A DNA stretch of 64,000 nucleotides from Liolophura sinensis. Its lineage: Eukaryota > Mollusca > Polyplacophora > Chitonida > Chitonidae. The stretch is taken from NCBI RefSeq assembly GCF_032854445.1, contig NC_088306.1, positions 10,442,193 through 10,506,192 on the forward strand. The letters run 5' to 3'. This document shows, piece by piece, positions 37,901 through 47,651 of the stretch. Every line of letters begins with the position of its first letter. The first letter of the stretch is position 1. Under the pieces are notes generated by a model. The model saw nothing but the letters and a program-made list of their open reading frames with translations, was not told where the DNA came from and searched no databases. A program made the translations under genes and the position numbers.

Positions 37901-40900
37901 CCCCTAGACATGTGAAACTAGATTGTGGGCTTCTAATGCAAGCCGACACAGACTTCACAGTTTAGAGTGTTGGGGATAGACCAATAGTTAATCTAGTAAA
38001 CCAATCATGCTGCACGTCACAGTTTAGAGTGTTGGGGATAGACCAGTAGTTAATCTAGTAAACCAATCATGCTGCACGTCACAGTTTAGGGTGTTGGGGA
38101 TAGACCAGTAGTTAATCTAGTAAACCAATCATTCTGCACGTCACAGTTTAGGGTGTTGGGGATAGACCAATAGTTAATCTAGTAAACCAATCATGCTGCA
38201 TGTCACAGTTTAGAGTGTTGGGGATAGACCAATAGTTAATCTAGTAAACCAATCATGCTGCATGTCACAGTTTAGAGTGTTGGGGATAGACCAGTAGTTA
38301 ATCTAGTAAACCAATCATGCTGCACATCACAGTTTAGGGTGTTGGGGATAGACCAATAGTTAATCTAGTAAACCAATCATGCTGCACGTCACAGTTTAGG
38401 GTGTTGGGGATAGACCAATTGTTAATCTAGTAAACCAATCATGCTGCATGTCACAGTTTAGGGTGTTGGGGATAGACCAGTAGTTAATCTAGTAAACCAA
38501 TCATGCTGCACGTCACAGTTTAGAGTGTTGGGGATAGACCAATAGTTAATCTAGTAAACCAATCATGCTGCACGTCACAGTTTAGAGTGTTGGGGATAGA
38601 CCAATAGTTAATCTAGTAAACCAATCATGCTGCACGTCACAGTTTAGGGTGTTGGGGATAGACCAATAGTTAATCTAGTAAACCAATCATGCTGCACGTC
38701 ACAGTTTAGAGTGTTGGGGATAGACCAATAGTTAATCTAGTAAACCAATCATGCTGCACGTCACAGTTTAGGGTGTTGGGGATAGACCAATAGTTAATCT
38801 AGTAAACCAATCATGCTGCACGTCACAGTTTAGGGTGTTGGGGATAGACCAATAGTTAATCTAGTAAACCAATCATGCTGCACGTCACAGTTTAGAGTGT
38901 TGGGGATAGACCAATAGTTAATCTAGTAAACCAATCATGCTGCACGTCACAGTTTAGAGTGTTGGGGATAGACCAATAGTTAATCTAGTAAACCAATCAT
39001 GCTGCACGTCACAGTTTAGAGTGTTGGGGATAGACCAATAGTTAATCTAGTAAACCAATCATGCTGCACGTCACAGTTTAGGGTGTTGGGGATAGACCAA
39101 TAGTTAATTTAGTAAACCAATCATGCTGCACGTCACAGTTTAGGGTGTTGGGGATAGACCAATAGTTATTCTAGTAAACCAATCATGCTGCACGTCACAG
39201 TTTAGGGTGTTGGGGATAGACCAATAGTTAATCTAGTAAACTAATCATGCTGCACGTCACAGTTTAGAGTGTTGGGGATAGACCAGTAGTTAATCTAGTA
39301 AACCAATCATGCTGCATGTCACAGTTTAGGGTGTTGGGGATAGACCAATAGTTAATCTAGTAAACCAATCATGCTGCATGTCACAGTTTAGAGTGTTGGG
39401 GATAGACCAATAGTTAATCTAGTAAACCAATCATGCTGCACGTCACAGTTTAGAGTGTTGGGGATAGACCAATAGTTAATCTAGTAAACCAATCATGCTG
39501 CACGTCACAGTTTAGGGTGTTGGGGATAGACCAGTAGTTAATTTAGTAAACCAATCATGCTGCACGTCACAGTTTAGGGTGTTGGGGATAGACCAATAGT
39601 TATTCTAGTAAACCAATCATGCTGCACGTCACAGTTTAGGGTGTTGGGGATAGACCAATAGTTAATCTAGTAAACTAATCATGCTGTTTAGGGTGTTGGG
39701 GATAGACCAGTAGTTAATCTAGTAAACCAATCATGCTGCATGTCACAGTTTAGGGTGTTGGGGATAGACCAATAGTTAATCTAGTAAACCAATCATGCTG
39801 CATGTCACAGTTTAGAGTGTTGGGGATAGACCAATAGTTAATCTAGTAAACCAATCATGCTGCACGTCACAGTTTAGGGTGTTGGGGATAGACCAATAGT
39901 TATTCTAGTAAACCAATCATGCTGCATGTCACAGTTTAGGGTGTTGGGGATAGACCAATAGTTAATCTAGTAAACCAATCATGCTGCATGTCACAGTTTA
40001 GAGTGTTGGGGATAGACCAATAGTTAATCTAGTAAACCAGTCATGCTGCATGTCACAGTTTAGAGTGTTGGGGATAGACCAATAGTTAATCTAGTAAACT
40101 AATCATGCTGCATGTCACAGTTTAGAGTGTTGGGGATAGACCAATAGTTAATCTAGTAAACTAATCATGCTGCATGTCACAGTTTAGAGTGTTGGGGATA
40201 AACCAATAGTTAATCTAGTAAACCAATCATGCTGCATGTCACAGTTTAGAGTGTTGGGGATAGACCAATAGTTAATCTAGTAAACAGATCATGCTGCATG
40301 TCACAGTTTAGAGTGTTGGGGATAGACCAATAGTTAGTGTAGTAAACCAATCATGCTGCATGTCACAGTTTAGAGTGTTGGGGATAGACCAATAGTTAGT
40401 GTAGTAAACCAATCATGCTGCACGTCACAGTTTACTGTGTTGGGGATAGACCAATAGTTAATCTAGTAAACCAATCATGCTGCACGTCACAGTTTAGGGT
40501 GTTGGGGATAGACCAATAGTTAATCTAGTAAACCAATCATGCTGCATGTCACAGTTTAGGGTGTTGGGGATAGACCAATAGTTAATCTAGTAAACCAGTC
40601 ATGCTGCATGTCACAGTTTAGAGTGTTGGGGATAGACCAATAGTTAATCTAGTAAACCAATCATGCTGCATGTCACAGTTTAGGGTGTTGGGGATAGACC
40701 AATAGTTAATCTAGTAAACCAGTCATGCTGCATGTCACAGTTTAGGGTGTTGGGGATAGACCAATAGTTAATCTAGTAAACCAATCATGCTGCATGTCAC
40801 AGTTTAGGGTGTTGGGGATAGACCAATAGTTAATCTAGTAAACTAATCATGCTGCATGTCACAGTTTAGGGTGTTGGGGATAACACAGGCTAACGCGAGC

Positions 40901-41381
40901 TAACCATGTTGAAACTAATACTTTCAATAGGGCATTCCTGTATTTGGTTTGGTACATGGGTTTGGACATGTTTGAGAAAGTTACATAGTGTGTCAGTTTT
41001 TTTGATAAAGATCATAGTTCTACCAGCAAAATAATTATTATTATTGTGTGCAAAATGCCAGTGAGGAAACTCAGGAGTCTTTGTTGATGAAAAATTCTCA
41101 AATATTACCAGGATTTATATTAATTAATGCAATCTAAAAATCACCTGCTATTCATGAACCTTTTTCATCAATTCATTTAAATAAAAAAAAAAACAGGGAT
41201 AAATGTGCACTTGATGGTTGAAATTTTCATCAGTTTCCTTCACAAACATCTATACAATTTACTGCAGCAGAAGATGACTAATGGCTGATTGTTTAACATC
41301 AGGGAGGAAGAACTGATGGACGACTTTGAAGAGATGGAGAGGCAGATAACAGATGAAGAGGCTGTCAAACATCTTCACTGA
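22862..41381 (+). CDS. ZBBX: ZBBX homologue (zinc finger B-box domain protein), 18 exons
   Basis: Eighteen exons join to 2,611 nt, keeping one frame to TGA (869 residues without the missing start). Seventeen have GT donors where one follows, except one GC. Numbering from the first full codon: a charged coiled coil at about 1-38; GFWKSGQTG at 42-50; a B-box-type zinc finger at about 116-153 (C116, C119, C128, C131, C136, C139, H144, H152); [12 protein letters not shown] at 228-239; a long Ser/Pro-rich middle; an Arg/Ser-rich run in exon 12; an acidic C-terminus. Order and motifs match vertebrate ZBBX (about 800 residues), which is linked to motile-ciliated cells; its biochemistry is not settled. 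The N-terminal start exon lies upstream and was not identified. Introns are loaded with repeats. Identity is good; small exons rest on phase and splice consensus. Confidence 0.85.
23566..23665 (+). CDS. ZBBX: ZBBX exon
   Basis: Acceptor aattttcacag, donor GCAAA|gtaagtat. Codes [20 protein letters not shown] and on; the GxxWKSGQ.G motif is typical of ZBBX. Ends in phase 0. Confidence 0.88.
24123..24165 (+). CDS. ZBBX: ZBBX micro-exon (43 nt)
   Basis: Acceptor tattttgcacag, donor TTGC|gtaagt. Codes [21 protein letters not shown] resembles the KMKILKD stretch of the vertebrate protein. Ends in phase 1. Confidence 0.82.
24373..24494 (+). CDS. ZBBX: ZBBX exon (start of B-box)
   Basis: Acceptor gctgatttcag, donor AGTG|gtgagt. 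Codes [20 protein letters not shown] and ends [14 protein letters not shown], giving the first two zinc-binding cysteines. Phase 1 in, 0 out. Confidence 0.88.
24897..24940 (+). mobile_element. SINE-2 3'-end fragment
   Basis: cgtaaaaccccaagcataca followed by (taca)n, as at the ends of other SINE-2 copies; intronic. Confidence 0.55.
25085..25345. repeat. Dispersed repeat E, copy 1
   Basis: Shares gtgtcagcaactgtcaatca, tcagt, ggggccgattcacagcctta and accagatc with 55865-56060 in the same order. Class unknown; intronic. Confidence 0.5.
25422..25517 (+). CDS. ZBBX: ZBBX exon (rest of B-box)
   Basis: Acceptor tctcccctcag, donor TCCAA|gtaaga. Codes [20 protein letters not shown] followed by [12 protein letters not shown], completing the B-box cysteine/histidine set. 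Phase 0 both sides. Confidence 0.9.
25965..26020 (+). CDS. ZBBX: ZBBX small exon
   Basis: Acceptor ttgtttctcag, donor TCAAG|gtaagc. Codes [18 protein letters not shown]. Phase 0 in, 2 out. Confidence 0.78.
26672..26729 (+). CDS. ZBBX: ZBBX small exon
   Basis: Acceptor tttctgttttcag, donor ATGGG|gtatgg. Codes [19 protein letters not shown]. Phase 2 in, 0 out. Confidence 0.75.
26793..27050 (-). mobile_element. SINE-1, near full-length, minus orientation
   Basis: Runs from the A/T tail through actcaagaatatttcactta, gcaggctgctgaaagacctt and ctcacagcgaccgca to a tRNA-like head (reversed: gggacctctgtggctgaggt, ggttagcacac). Intronic in ZBBX. Confidence 0.88.
27455..27689 (+). CDS. ZBBX: ZBBX exon with SFQEAL..WR motif
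   Basis: Acceptor ttcctacaacag, donor AGCAG|gttagt. Contains [12 protein letters not shown], a conserved ZBBX signature, then a Thr/Pro/Ser-rich tail. Phase 0 in, 1 out. Confidence 0.87.
28330..28430 (-). mobile_element. SINE-1 3' part, minus orientation
   Basis: tttatttatttgatttgatt then cactcaagaatatttcactt; immediately upstream of a ZBBX exon. A more decayed copy follows at 28937-29035. Confidence 0.75.
28567..28797 (+). CDS. ZBBX: ZBBX exon
   Basis: Acceptor ttttattttag, donor CCAG|G-gtaaga. Codes [20 protein letters not shown], then [20 protein letters not shown]. Phase 1 in and out. Confidence 0.82.
29366..29496 (+). CDS. ZBBX: ZBBX exon
   Basis: Acceptor ctctatcgcag, donor GTTCCT|gtaagt. 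Codes [20 protein letters not shown] and ends SIIELPDVP. Phase 1 in, 0 out. Confidence 0.82.
29870..30400. mobile_element. Palindromic MITE-like element B, copy 1
   Basis: Left arm cttttagccagtcacctata with caatctgtcgtac; right arm, reversed, attttagccagttgcttatt with aatcagtcatactcgctac. Related to 58420-58700. Lies in a ZBBX intron. Confidence 0.6.
30820..30908 (+). CDS. ZBBX: ZBBX exon
   Basis: Acceptor attctctcag, donor AACAG|gtgaga. Codes [20 protein letters not shown] and on. Phase 0 in, 2 out. Confidence 0.8.
31321..31761 (+). CDS. ZBBX: ZBBX largest exon, Arg/Ser-rich end
   Basis: Acceptor ttttttcaaag, donor TACGG|gtgagc, 441 nt. The second half is low-complexity: [18 protein letters not shown] then [13 protein letters not shown]. 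Phase 2 in and out. Confidence 0.87.
32132..32340 (+). CDS. ZBBX: ZBBX exon
   Basis: Acceptor ctatttaccag, donor AGAT|gtaagt. Codes [20 protein letters not shown] and a Ser/Thr-rich remainder. Phase 2 in, 1 out. A SINE-1 with target duplication sits 24 bases downstream. Confidence 0.82.
32365..32579 (+). mobile_element. SINE-1 with 12-bp target-site duplication
   Basis: Starts gggggctgcgtggctcagtt (tRNA-like A box region), has an internal deletion, ends cggcgtaaaacaccaatcaa and (ata)n. Flanked by ttgtttctcata at 32353-32364 and 32580-32591, so it is a clean retroposition. Confidence 0.95.
32636..32760 (-). mobile_element. SINE-1 3' part, minus orientation
   Basis: tttgattggtgttttacgct then atactcaagaatatttcact and cacgaccatccgtaagttgt. 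Confidence 0.75.
33093..33189 (+). mobile_element. SINE-1 3' part
   Basis: cccggtttcctcccaccata, then gtataagtgaaatatttttg and an (aaat)n tail. Confidence 0.75.
33413..33456. repeat. (ATT)n microsatellite
   Basis: About 14 copies of att with one gtt. Confidence 0.95.
34151..34361 (+). CDS. ZBBX: ZBBX exon
   Basis: Acceptor tccgtcgcag, donor GTGAG|gtaggt. Codes [20 protein letters not shown] and on to a Gln/Glu-rich stretch. Phase 1 in, 2 out. Confidence 0.82.
34676..34815 (+). CDS. ZBBX: ZBBX exon
   Basis: Acceptor gtcatttttag, donor ATCG|gtaaga. Codes [20 protein letters not shown], a basic Ser/Pro-rich segment. Phase 2 in, 1 out. Confidence 0.8.
35040..36018 (+). mobile_element. Tigger/pogo-like DNA transposon, non-autonomous
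   Basis: A 979-bp element flanked by TA on both sides. Terminal inverted repeats: cagtggactctctgaacgcc and, reversed from the right, cagtagactctctgtaagcc (four mismatches in 20). Inside, 35500-35665 reads, across frameshifts, [24 protein letters not shown] and [12 protein letters not shown], the CENP-B-type helix-turn-helix of pogo/Tigger transposases. No catalytic DDE part remains. It is a relic inside a ZBBX intron. Confidence 0.85.
36238..36412 (+). mobile_element. Decayed SINE-1
   Basis: Keeps ggaggtggttagcgcgcca, gcctctcaccagtgagtt and a tail aaaacaccaatcagataaa; the body is strongly diverged. Confidence 0.6.
36514..36633 (+). CDS. ZBBX: ZBBX exon with GC donor
   Basis: Acceptor gtttattccag; the donor is GCAG|gcaagt, a GC-AG intron with otherwise perfect consensus. 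Codes an acidic segment ([20 protein letters not shown]). Phase 1 in and out, fitting both neighbours. Confidence 0.8.
36842..37033 (+). mobile_element. SINE-1, 5'-truncated
   Basis: Contains tccagctcatgctggcttcc, cccccgggctctgcccggtt and ggcgtaaaacaccaatcaaa. A separate 3' fragment lies at 37088-37141. Confidence 0.88.
37185..37320 (+). CDS. ZBBX: ZBBX penultimate exon
   Basis: Acceptor ccgacctgtag, donor CTTAG|gtatgg. Codes [20 protein letters not shown] and ends YDIDVQLR. Phase 1 in, 2 out; followed by the 4-kb intron that carries the 62-bp array. Confidence 0.83.
37955..40884. repeat. 62-bp minisatellite, about 47 copies
   Basis: The unit starts cacagtttagagtgttgggg, continues atagaccaatagttaatcta and ends gtaaaccaatcatgctgcac plus gt. 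Spacing from the first (37956) to the last start (40860) is 2,904 bases; one unit near 39690 lacks 10 bases, so 2,914 = 47 x 62. Units differ mainly at four positions (agag/aggg, caat/cagt, cacgt/catgt, aacc/aact). It fills most of the last ZBBX intron and has no open frame. Confidence 0.98.
41303..41381 (+). CDS. ZBBX: ZBBX last exon
   Basis: Acceptor gtttaacatcag; codes [20 protein letters not shown], then VKHLH and TGA. Phase 2 in. Acidic like the preceding exons. Confidence 0.83.
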
Positions 41382-42839
41382 TACAAGCTTAAAGCCAGGA
41401 AAGCAGAAAAAAACTTAACTTTTTTCTTTTTTCATAAAGCCTTTTTCTAAATGGATGCTAGGTGTAATTGTAGTTAATACTTTACACCTGGAAAGTCATT
41501 TTTATCTGAAGCGATCATTTGTACATTACTTTGCAAATCTGTGCATTTTAGAATGTGAGGTATATACAGTAATTGATATTATCCAAGTTATTTGAAAGTT
41601 AAGTAAGGTCATTTTTTGTGGATAATTTTCATTATTTTATATTCAGAATTTGCAAGTTAAGTGTTAAAGGTAATTTAATTCCTGACTTGTGGATAGGCAA
41701 TGATTTATCCCTCCATGCTGAAAAGTGATATCATCCCAACATTGTTCTAATGAGAGAAACAAGGCAGTATCAGATGCTTTTTTGATTTTATTTTTATTAT
41801 TATTATGCAAAAGTTTCAGAAGAGAGAAGATGATGTATTGGCATCTTTATCATCATTTTCTCAGATGTTTTTGTCCACAAGTTGGGACTGTACTTTATGA
41901 AGACGGTTTATGGCAGAGATAGTCCGCTTAGTGCCAGTGTACATTGCTGTAGGACTGTATGAGAACAGATAACGTGGAAAGATATGTTGGCCGACATTCT
42001 GTATTCTTAACAAGTCAAACTGGTATTTCTGTGCATCAGTATTCAGCCCAATCAGTATGTCTGTATGTTGTGTCAGACTCACAAACATTGTGTGAGTCTT
42101 GTATTCAGGTGAATTACATTTATAGGAACACCCTACCTGCTAGTGACTGAGAGTTCAAACCCAGACACAGCCATTTGTTTGTATTACAATTTTTTTCCCC
42201 TTCAGAATGGTGTACTTGCATGTATAATTGATCTGTCTCACTTGTCACTGCCCATGCTTTAAAATACACATATAATGCCTTTGCTTTTTCACCAACGAAT
42301 AACCTTTATATTTTTTGTGTACACAAATTGTACAAGTATTGTTCATTTGATAGCACTAGTTTTGGTGTTTTTTCAATGGAGTGTGAAAGTTTTTGGTGCA
42401 TTTTGGCTTGTAATATTTTCCACCTTTGTTGAACGGGTGAATTCTTTAATTGCCACGTAACAGGTTCACTTGTTAAACTCTGTATTTTTCGTACACATTC
42501 TGTCACTCATTAAGTTCATTTTTCACCCAAAATGATTGACACATACATATTGTTAAAGAATTGTTGTCACATTGTAGATTTTCCTCAAAATAACAACAGA
42601 AAGGGTCATAATTCACAAGAAACTAGTCTCCGCCTCTGTCGGACTAGAAGCCCCTTCATTGCTTTGGATACTGTATTGGAAAGCACTCACCGAGGAAATA
42701 TGATTGTTACATCTGGCTATTTACTTCAGTTGATGTCACCGATTACAGTGGACTTGACAGGTGGCGGTTTCTTTGGTCAGAATTTATCAGTTGATTAATT
42801 TAGATGATTGGAGTCTAATGCCATAGTTGAAAGTATTTT

Positions 42840-43358
42840 ACCCAGGAGCCTCTGTCGTCACTGTGACTTCAAGCTCAGCTCATGCTTGCTCCCTCTCTAA
42901 TTGTATGTGGGAAGGCCTGCAACGTGTGGATGGTTGTGGGTTTCCTCTGGTCTGGGTCACTGAGTTCAACCTCAGCTGAGCTCAGCTCATGCTTGCTCCC
43001 TCTTTAATTGTATGTGGGAAGGCCTGCAACATGCAGATGGTTGTATGTTTCCTCTGGTCTGCGGTCATTGTGAGTTGAACCTCAGCTGAGCTCAGCTCAT
43101 GGTGGCTCCCTCTCCAGTTGTATGTGGGAAGGCCTGCAACATGTGGATGGTTGTAGGTTTCCTCTGGTCTGCGGTCACTGTGAGTTCAACCTCAGCTGAG
43201 CTCAGCTCATGGTGGCTCCCTCTCCAGTTGTATGTGGGAAGGCCTGCAACGTGCAGATGGTTGTGGCTTTCCTCTGGTCTCTGCCCAGTTTCCTCCTTCC
43301 ATAATGCTACCCGCAATTATATAAGTGAAAAAATCTTGAGTATGGCATAAAAGAAATA
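42840..43358 (+). mobile_element. SINE-1 with internal ~110-bp tandem expansion
   Basis: The block from ctcagctcat through tatgtgggaaggcctgcaac to cctctggtctg repeats at 42874, 42981, 43091 and 43201 (periods 107, 110, 110). Only the last copy runs on into the SINE 3' end (ccataatgctacc, taagtgaaaaaatcttgagt). Confidence 0.88.
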
Positions 43359-44649
43359 AAATAAAACTGTGATTACAAGATGGCAATCCCCAACGCAAGC
43401 CCCACCTACTTCCTACCCTGAGACTATTTGGGTGGAGGAAGTGGTGGCAAAGAGGTTTATAATAACAAAAATAGTCTGCAAGGGACAATGTGTACATGGT
43501 CATTATGGGCAGATCTAGGGATAAGCTTCTGGTTTTCCACCTGTCAAATGTCACTTGTTATTGCATATACATGTGCAGTGTATGTTCCAGGTACGTCAAA
43601 AAATCTTAACTCACATACTCTGAAAACTTTGTATCATATTAGGGTCAATAGACAGCTTGCACCATATTTTGTTGTATCACAAGCATGTGGAGTGTGACGT
43701 TTAGTTTATGTATTTATTTATTATAGATGAAAGTTGTTTCCTTTGAGTTTTTGTCATGGATTTATTCCGTTTTTGTTATAGTTCACCGGTCTGTGATATA
43801 TACATACACATACACACTTGTATACTGCTTGTTTTACTTTGCTGTGTGGATTGATTTTAATCCAGCAGTAAAATAGGTTCACATATTTCTGACAGGTCAA
43901 ACCTGGATAGGCACAGTATTTTATTTACTGATTATTTATTCTTGAAGAAAATAATTACCACCATAATTCACTGTTACAAGTTTTTGATGTCATTGATGTT
44001 TGCTTAATCATGCTGTAATATTAATGGAAACCTTCCATAATCAGTATTTGATAAATAAAAAGTTGCTTGCAAAATTGTCAGTGAAATGCTTTTTTGCGAT
44101 TTTCATTGGATTTAGGGTAAGATTTTTTGAGTAGGAATATATGAATTTCAGAATCTCGCTGGCCAGCCTTTTCCAGATTGAGAGGCTGCGAGTCGTTGGT
44201 TCAATTCCAGCCTTCGTTGTTCACGAGGGTTCGGTTGCAATGAGTGTAGTTGACCGGTCAGGACATATGCCCTAAGACACAAGCCCAGGACCATGAGTTC
44301 AGAACTATGCATGTTAAGTGTGGAAATGGGTTCCTTACATGCAAACCTTTTTTTTTCTCTATAATAAAACACGATGAAAATAGTACAACAGTATTTCTTC
44401 GGTTTGCCGGACGTTGAGGTAGAAATGTTTTAATGATAATACTTTCCTCAAAATATCTTTTTACTAAGGTAAACTTTAAACGGTGAACATTTACAAGTTA
44501 ACGTTAACTCTATTTAAGAGAATAAATATTTTTCAAGCCTTATACAAATTTTTTCTAAAATGTTATTAAAATATGTTTTCACTCATTTTTAACTTAAAAC
44601 ATTTAATACATGTACTTTTGTAAGTAAGGTTTGTTTAAGGTTCTTTGCT

Positions 44650-44880
44650 TCTTTGTTTTATTTGCTTATTTATTAAATTGGTGTTTTCCTACAGAATTTT
44701 CCATTGACAAGGGGTCATGATTATGGATGAACGAAATCGCAATGCCCTTTTTTCGCCTTTATTTTTTTGGCATGCAAGAGTTGGATTCGAACATGCGACC
44801 TCATTTGTTGAGGACCTGATGTTCGCAACGAGTCAATGTTGCATGTAACCAATCTCATTCAGCGATGTCCCCGAAGTTCT
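44650..44880 (-). mobile_element. Decayed tRNA-derived SINE
   Basis: Reversed, it contains gttcgaatcc (B box) and an A/T-rich tail; body diverged from SINE-1. Confidence 0.45.
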
Positions 44881-45644
44881 ATGAAGTAAACCGTCCGCGG
44901 TGTCAACGGCTAAACAAATAGACCTGCAGTCTACGAATCGAACCCAGATGCATGTCACTGGATCGATTTTGACATTATATGATCAAATTACATCTGAGAT
45001 CTGTTTCATTTTTTCCCTGATAAACTTTCGGGATAATATGAAGCTAATTTTTGATATTGATGAATAAGCTATTAGTCTTTGGCCTCATGTAAATTTGTTG
45101 TTTAGATAAATTTGTTGTTAAGATAAAGTCCATTTTGCATGTTGGAGTGGCTTTTGTCCAGTACTCTCAAACCTACGCTTAAAAATCAATCTGTTAATTT
45201 TAACGGAAAGTCTGTTGCCTGAGTGATGCTAGAATGTATTCCGTTTAACATAATATTCTGTTCGTTTAATAGAATATTTATTTTGAATTATTAGAATATG
45301 TGTGTTATATTTAACAGAACAATCTGATGCAATAACAGAATAACAGACTTTCTCTTAAAATTAACAGATTAATTTTTTGAGTGCTGGTGGTTCAGACAAT
45401 GAGAACATTTGGTTTTCCTAATAGAGTATTTGTGGTCTAAACTTCTCGATGATTCGTGCATCGGTCTTTTCCATTATTACCAAATATTACGGTGATGGGA
45501 ACTGTATACAACGTCATAAGAAGTTCAAACTCAAATGGAATGATAATTCCATGGAAAGCCGTGGAAAGTAATTTCTTATGGTTTGAAAAATAATGAAAAC
45601 AAAAAAATATTTGGAGCAGTTTGCAAAGAAGCAGTTAATATCTG

Positions 45645-45772
45645 ATGAGGTCTTCCAGCAACCTGCCGATGGTCGTGGCTTTGCCATGGGTTCTGTACAG
45701 TTTCCTCCCACCATAATGCTGACCGTCATCTCATAAGTGAAATATTCTGGAGTACGCCATAAAACACCAAAC
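45645..45772 (+). mobile_element. SINE-1, 5'-truncated
   Basis: gtcttccagcaacctgccga, tttcctcccaccataatgct and taagtgaaatattctggagt are present. Confidence 0.85.
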
Positions 45773-45784
45773 AGAAAAGTTATT

Positions 45785-46225
45785 TGTAAATATGATCTTA
45801 AATATTTTCTTCATGACTAAAAGGATATTTAAATATCTTTTCTATGGCGGGTGTTTTGGACCACATTTTGGTACATATGGTCTTAGCATAACTGTGTCAT
45901 ATGATGTGATGATGTGATGCACATCTAATGAATTTATTTGAACGAAAATTTGTTGTTTATATTTAAACACATACGTAAAATCTCATTTATGATAATATAT
46001 AGGAATATGTTATAAATATAAATATGATCAATATACTGGTTTGAAACATTTGTCAGAAAGAAAGTTCAAAGATAAGCTCAAATGGCCGTAGTCACATGCA
46101 CCTTTATTTAGGACTTCATTATGCAAGAGCGATATATACGGAGTTGGTCCAAGATACCCACCATACAAAAATTATTTTCAAATGTCCATTTCTCCATAAA
46201 AAAAATTAATCGAAAAAATATTGAT
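45785..46225. mobile_element. Palindromic MITE-like element A, copy 2
   Basis: Left arm tatggcgggtgttttggacc; right arm, reversed, tatggtgggtatcttggacc. The middle shares atttgttgtttatat and aatataaatatgatc with copy 1. Confidence 0.72.
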
Positions 46226-46267
46226 GATCATATTGATAAAATAAAACTCTCAGGAAAATTTTCTTTT

Positions 46268-46380
46268 TCCTGTGACGGGGCGTGTCCATGTCTTCAAAGT
46301 ACTTCCGCCACTGAAGTATCATGCCGATGTCACTATACATGACACCTCCCCCGGTCACATTATACTGACACCGGGCCACT
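46268..46380 (-). mobile_element. SINE-2 fragment, minus orientation
   Basis: Contains agtatcatgccgatg, cggtcacattatactgacac and cgggcca, the reverse complement of the SINE-2 body, between two element A copies. Confidence 0.55.
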
Positions 46381-46494
46381 ATATGTATATACTTATTTCA
46401 TTCCATCATGAAAACTGACAGAAATGAAGACATGCGTTACAGTATAAAGCAGAAAGTCGATTGTTACAGGTGGAGAAAACATACAAATTACATG

Positions 46495-47045
46495 AAGTTC
46501 AGATGAAAGAGTTGGAAAGTTAGTTATATATATATGGTTTTAAATATAATTTTCGATTTGTCTTTAAAGAGAAAAAGACATTTGAAAATAATTCTTGTAT
46601 GGCGAGTAATTGGGACCACCTCTTGGTATATATTGTCTCTGCACAATAATGTTCTAAATGAGGATGCAACTCATGTTTAACAAATATATTTGTGCTGGAA
46701 TCTGGTCTTTGTGTTCGATCTGAAGATTAATCATATTTATATTTTTGATATATTCATAAATATTATCATAATTGAGATGAAATACATGTCTGCTGATATG
46801 AACAACAAATTCACATTGAAATAAATTTATTAGACATGCATCACATGTTAGTTTAAAATATTACAAAGCAATGACGATATATACCATGTTGTGGACCCAA
46901 ATACCCAGCATACAAAAAAATATTTTCAAATACCTGTTTGTCCAGAAAGAAAAAATCGAATTAAACCCTATATTTTTAAATAACTTTTCAAACTCTTTCA
47001 TCCAATGTTTGCATATTGTTTATGTTTTCTTCTCCTTAAAGTTAA
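46495..47045. mobile_element. Palindromic MITE-like element A, copy 3
   Basis: Outer arms agatgaaagagttggaaagt and, reversed, ggatgaaagagtttgaaaag; inner arms tcttgtatggcgagtaattg and tttgtatgctgggtatttgg. A further left-arm fragment follows at 47145-47260 with a 24-T run. Confidence 0.72.
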
Positions 47046-47651
47046 ACGGTAAGACAACCCCATTTCACGATGCACGACATTGGACCTGGTACCTAGACAG
47101 TAGCATAAGCCGGGTAAAAACGTAAATATAATGTCAACTTAAGATGAAAGAGTGTGAAAACCTATCTGTAAATATGGTCTTCAATAAATTAACCTATATT
47201 TCATTTTTTTTTTTTTTTTTTTTTTGCGAAAAGCACATGTGAAAATTATTCTTTTATGGTTGGCCGCACAACGACATTCCTGTACGTGAATCCTGTATGT
47301 GGTCTTATCCAACGGGTAAGGCAGAGCCCCGTGACATTTCTTGGCTAAATCAGGAGCCATTGCGTTGTTCTTGACGCATCCAGCCGTTCACTGGCCAGAA
47401 AGGCTGTAGCCTTGAAAGGTACCACATTCCAATGAACCTAAATATTTCATTTATTGATGACCTTACACTTTATTGTTGATTTAGCATATGTTGTATCGAA
47501 CACTCTTTTCTAGTGGAGTAGTAGACAAGCTTATGGTGTCAGGCAATGGGCACCTGGTTATACGGTCAGAACAACATGGTGTAGGATAACGATGATATCA
47601 GACTAAAATCTGGACGTGGGTGCCATTCAGTGGACAGTTTAACTAGCGTAT

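Noticed and set aside
37955-40884. CRISPR-like array
   Set aside because: Units are contiguous without unique spacers, and the context is an animal intron.
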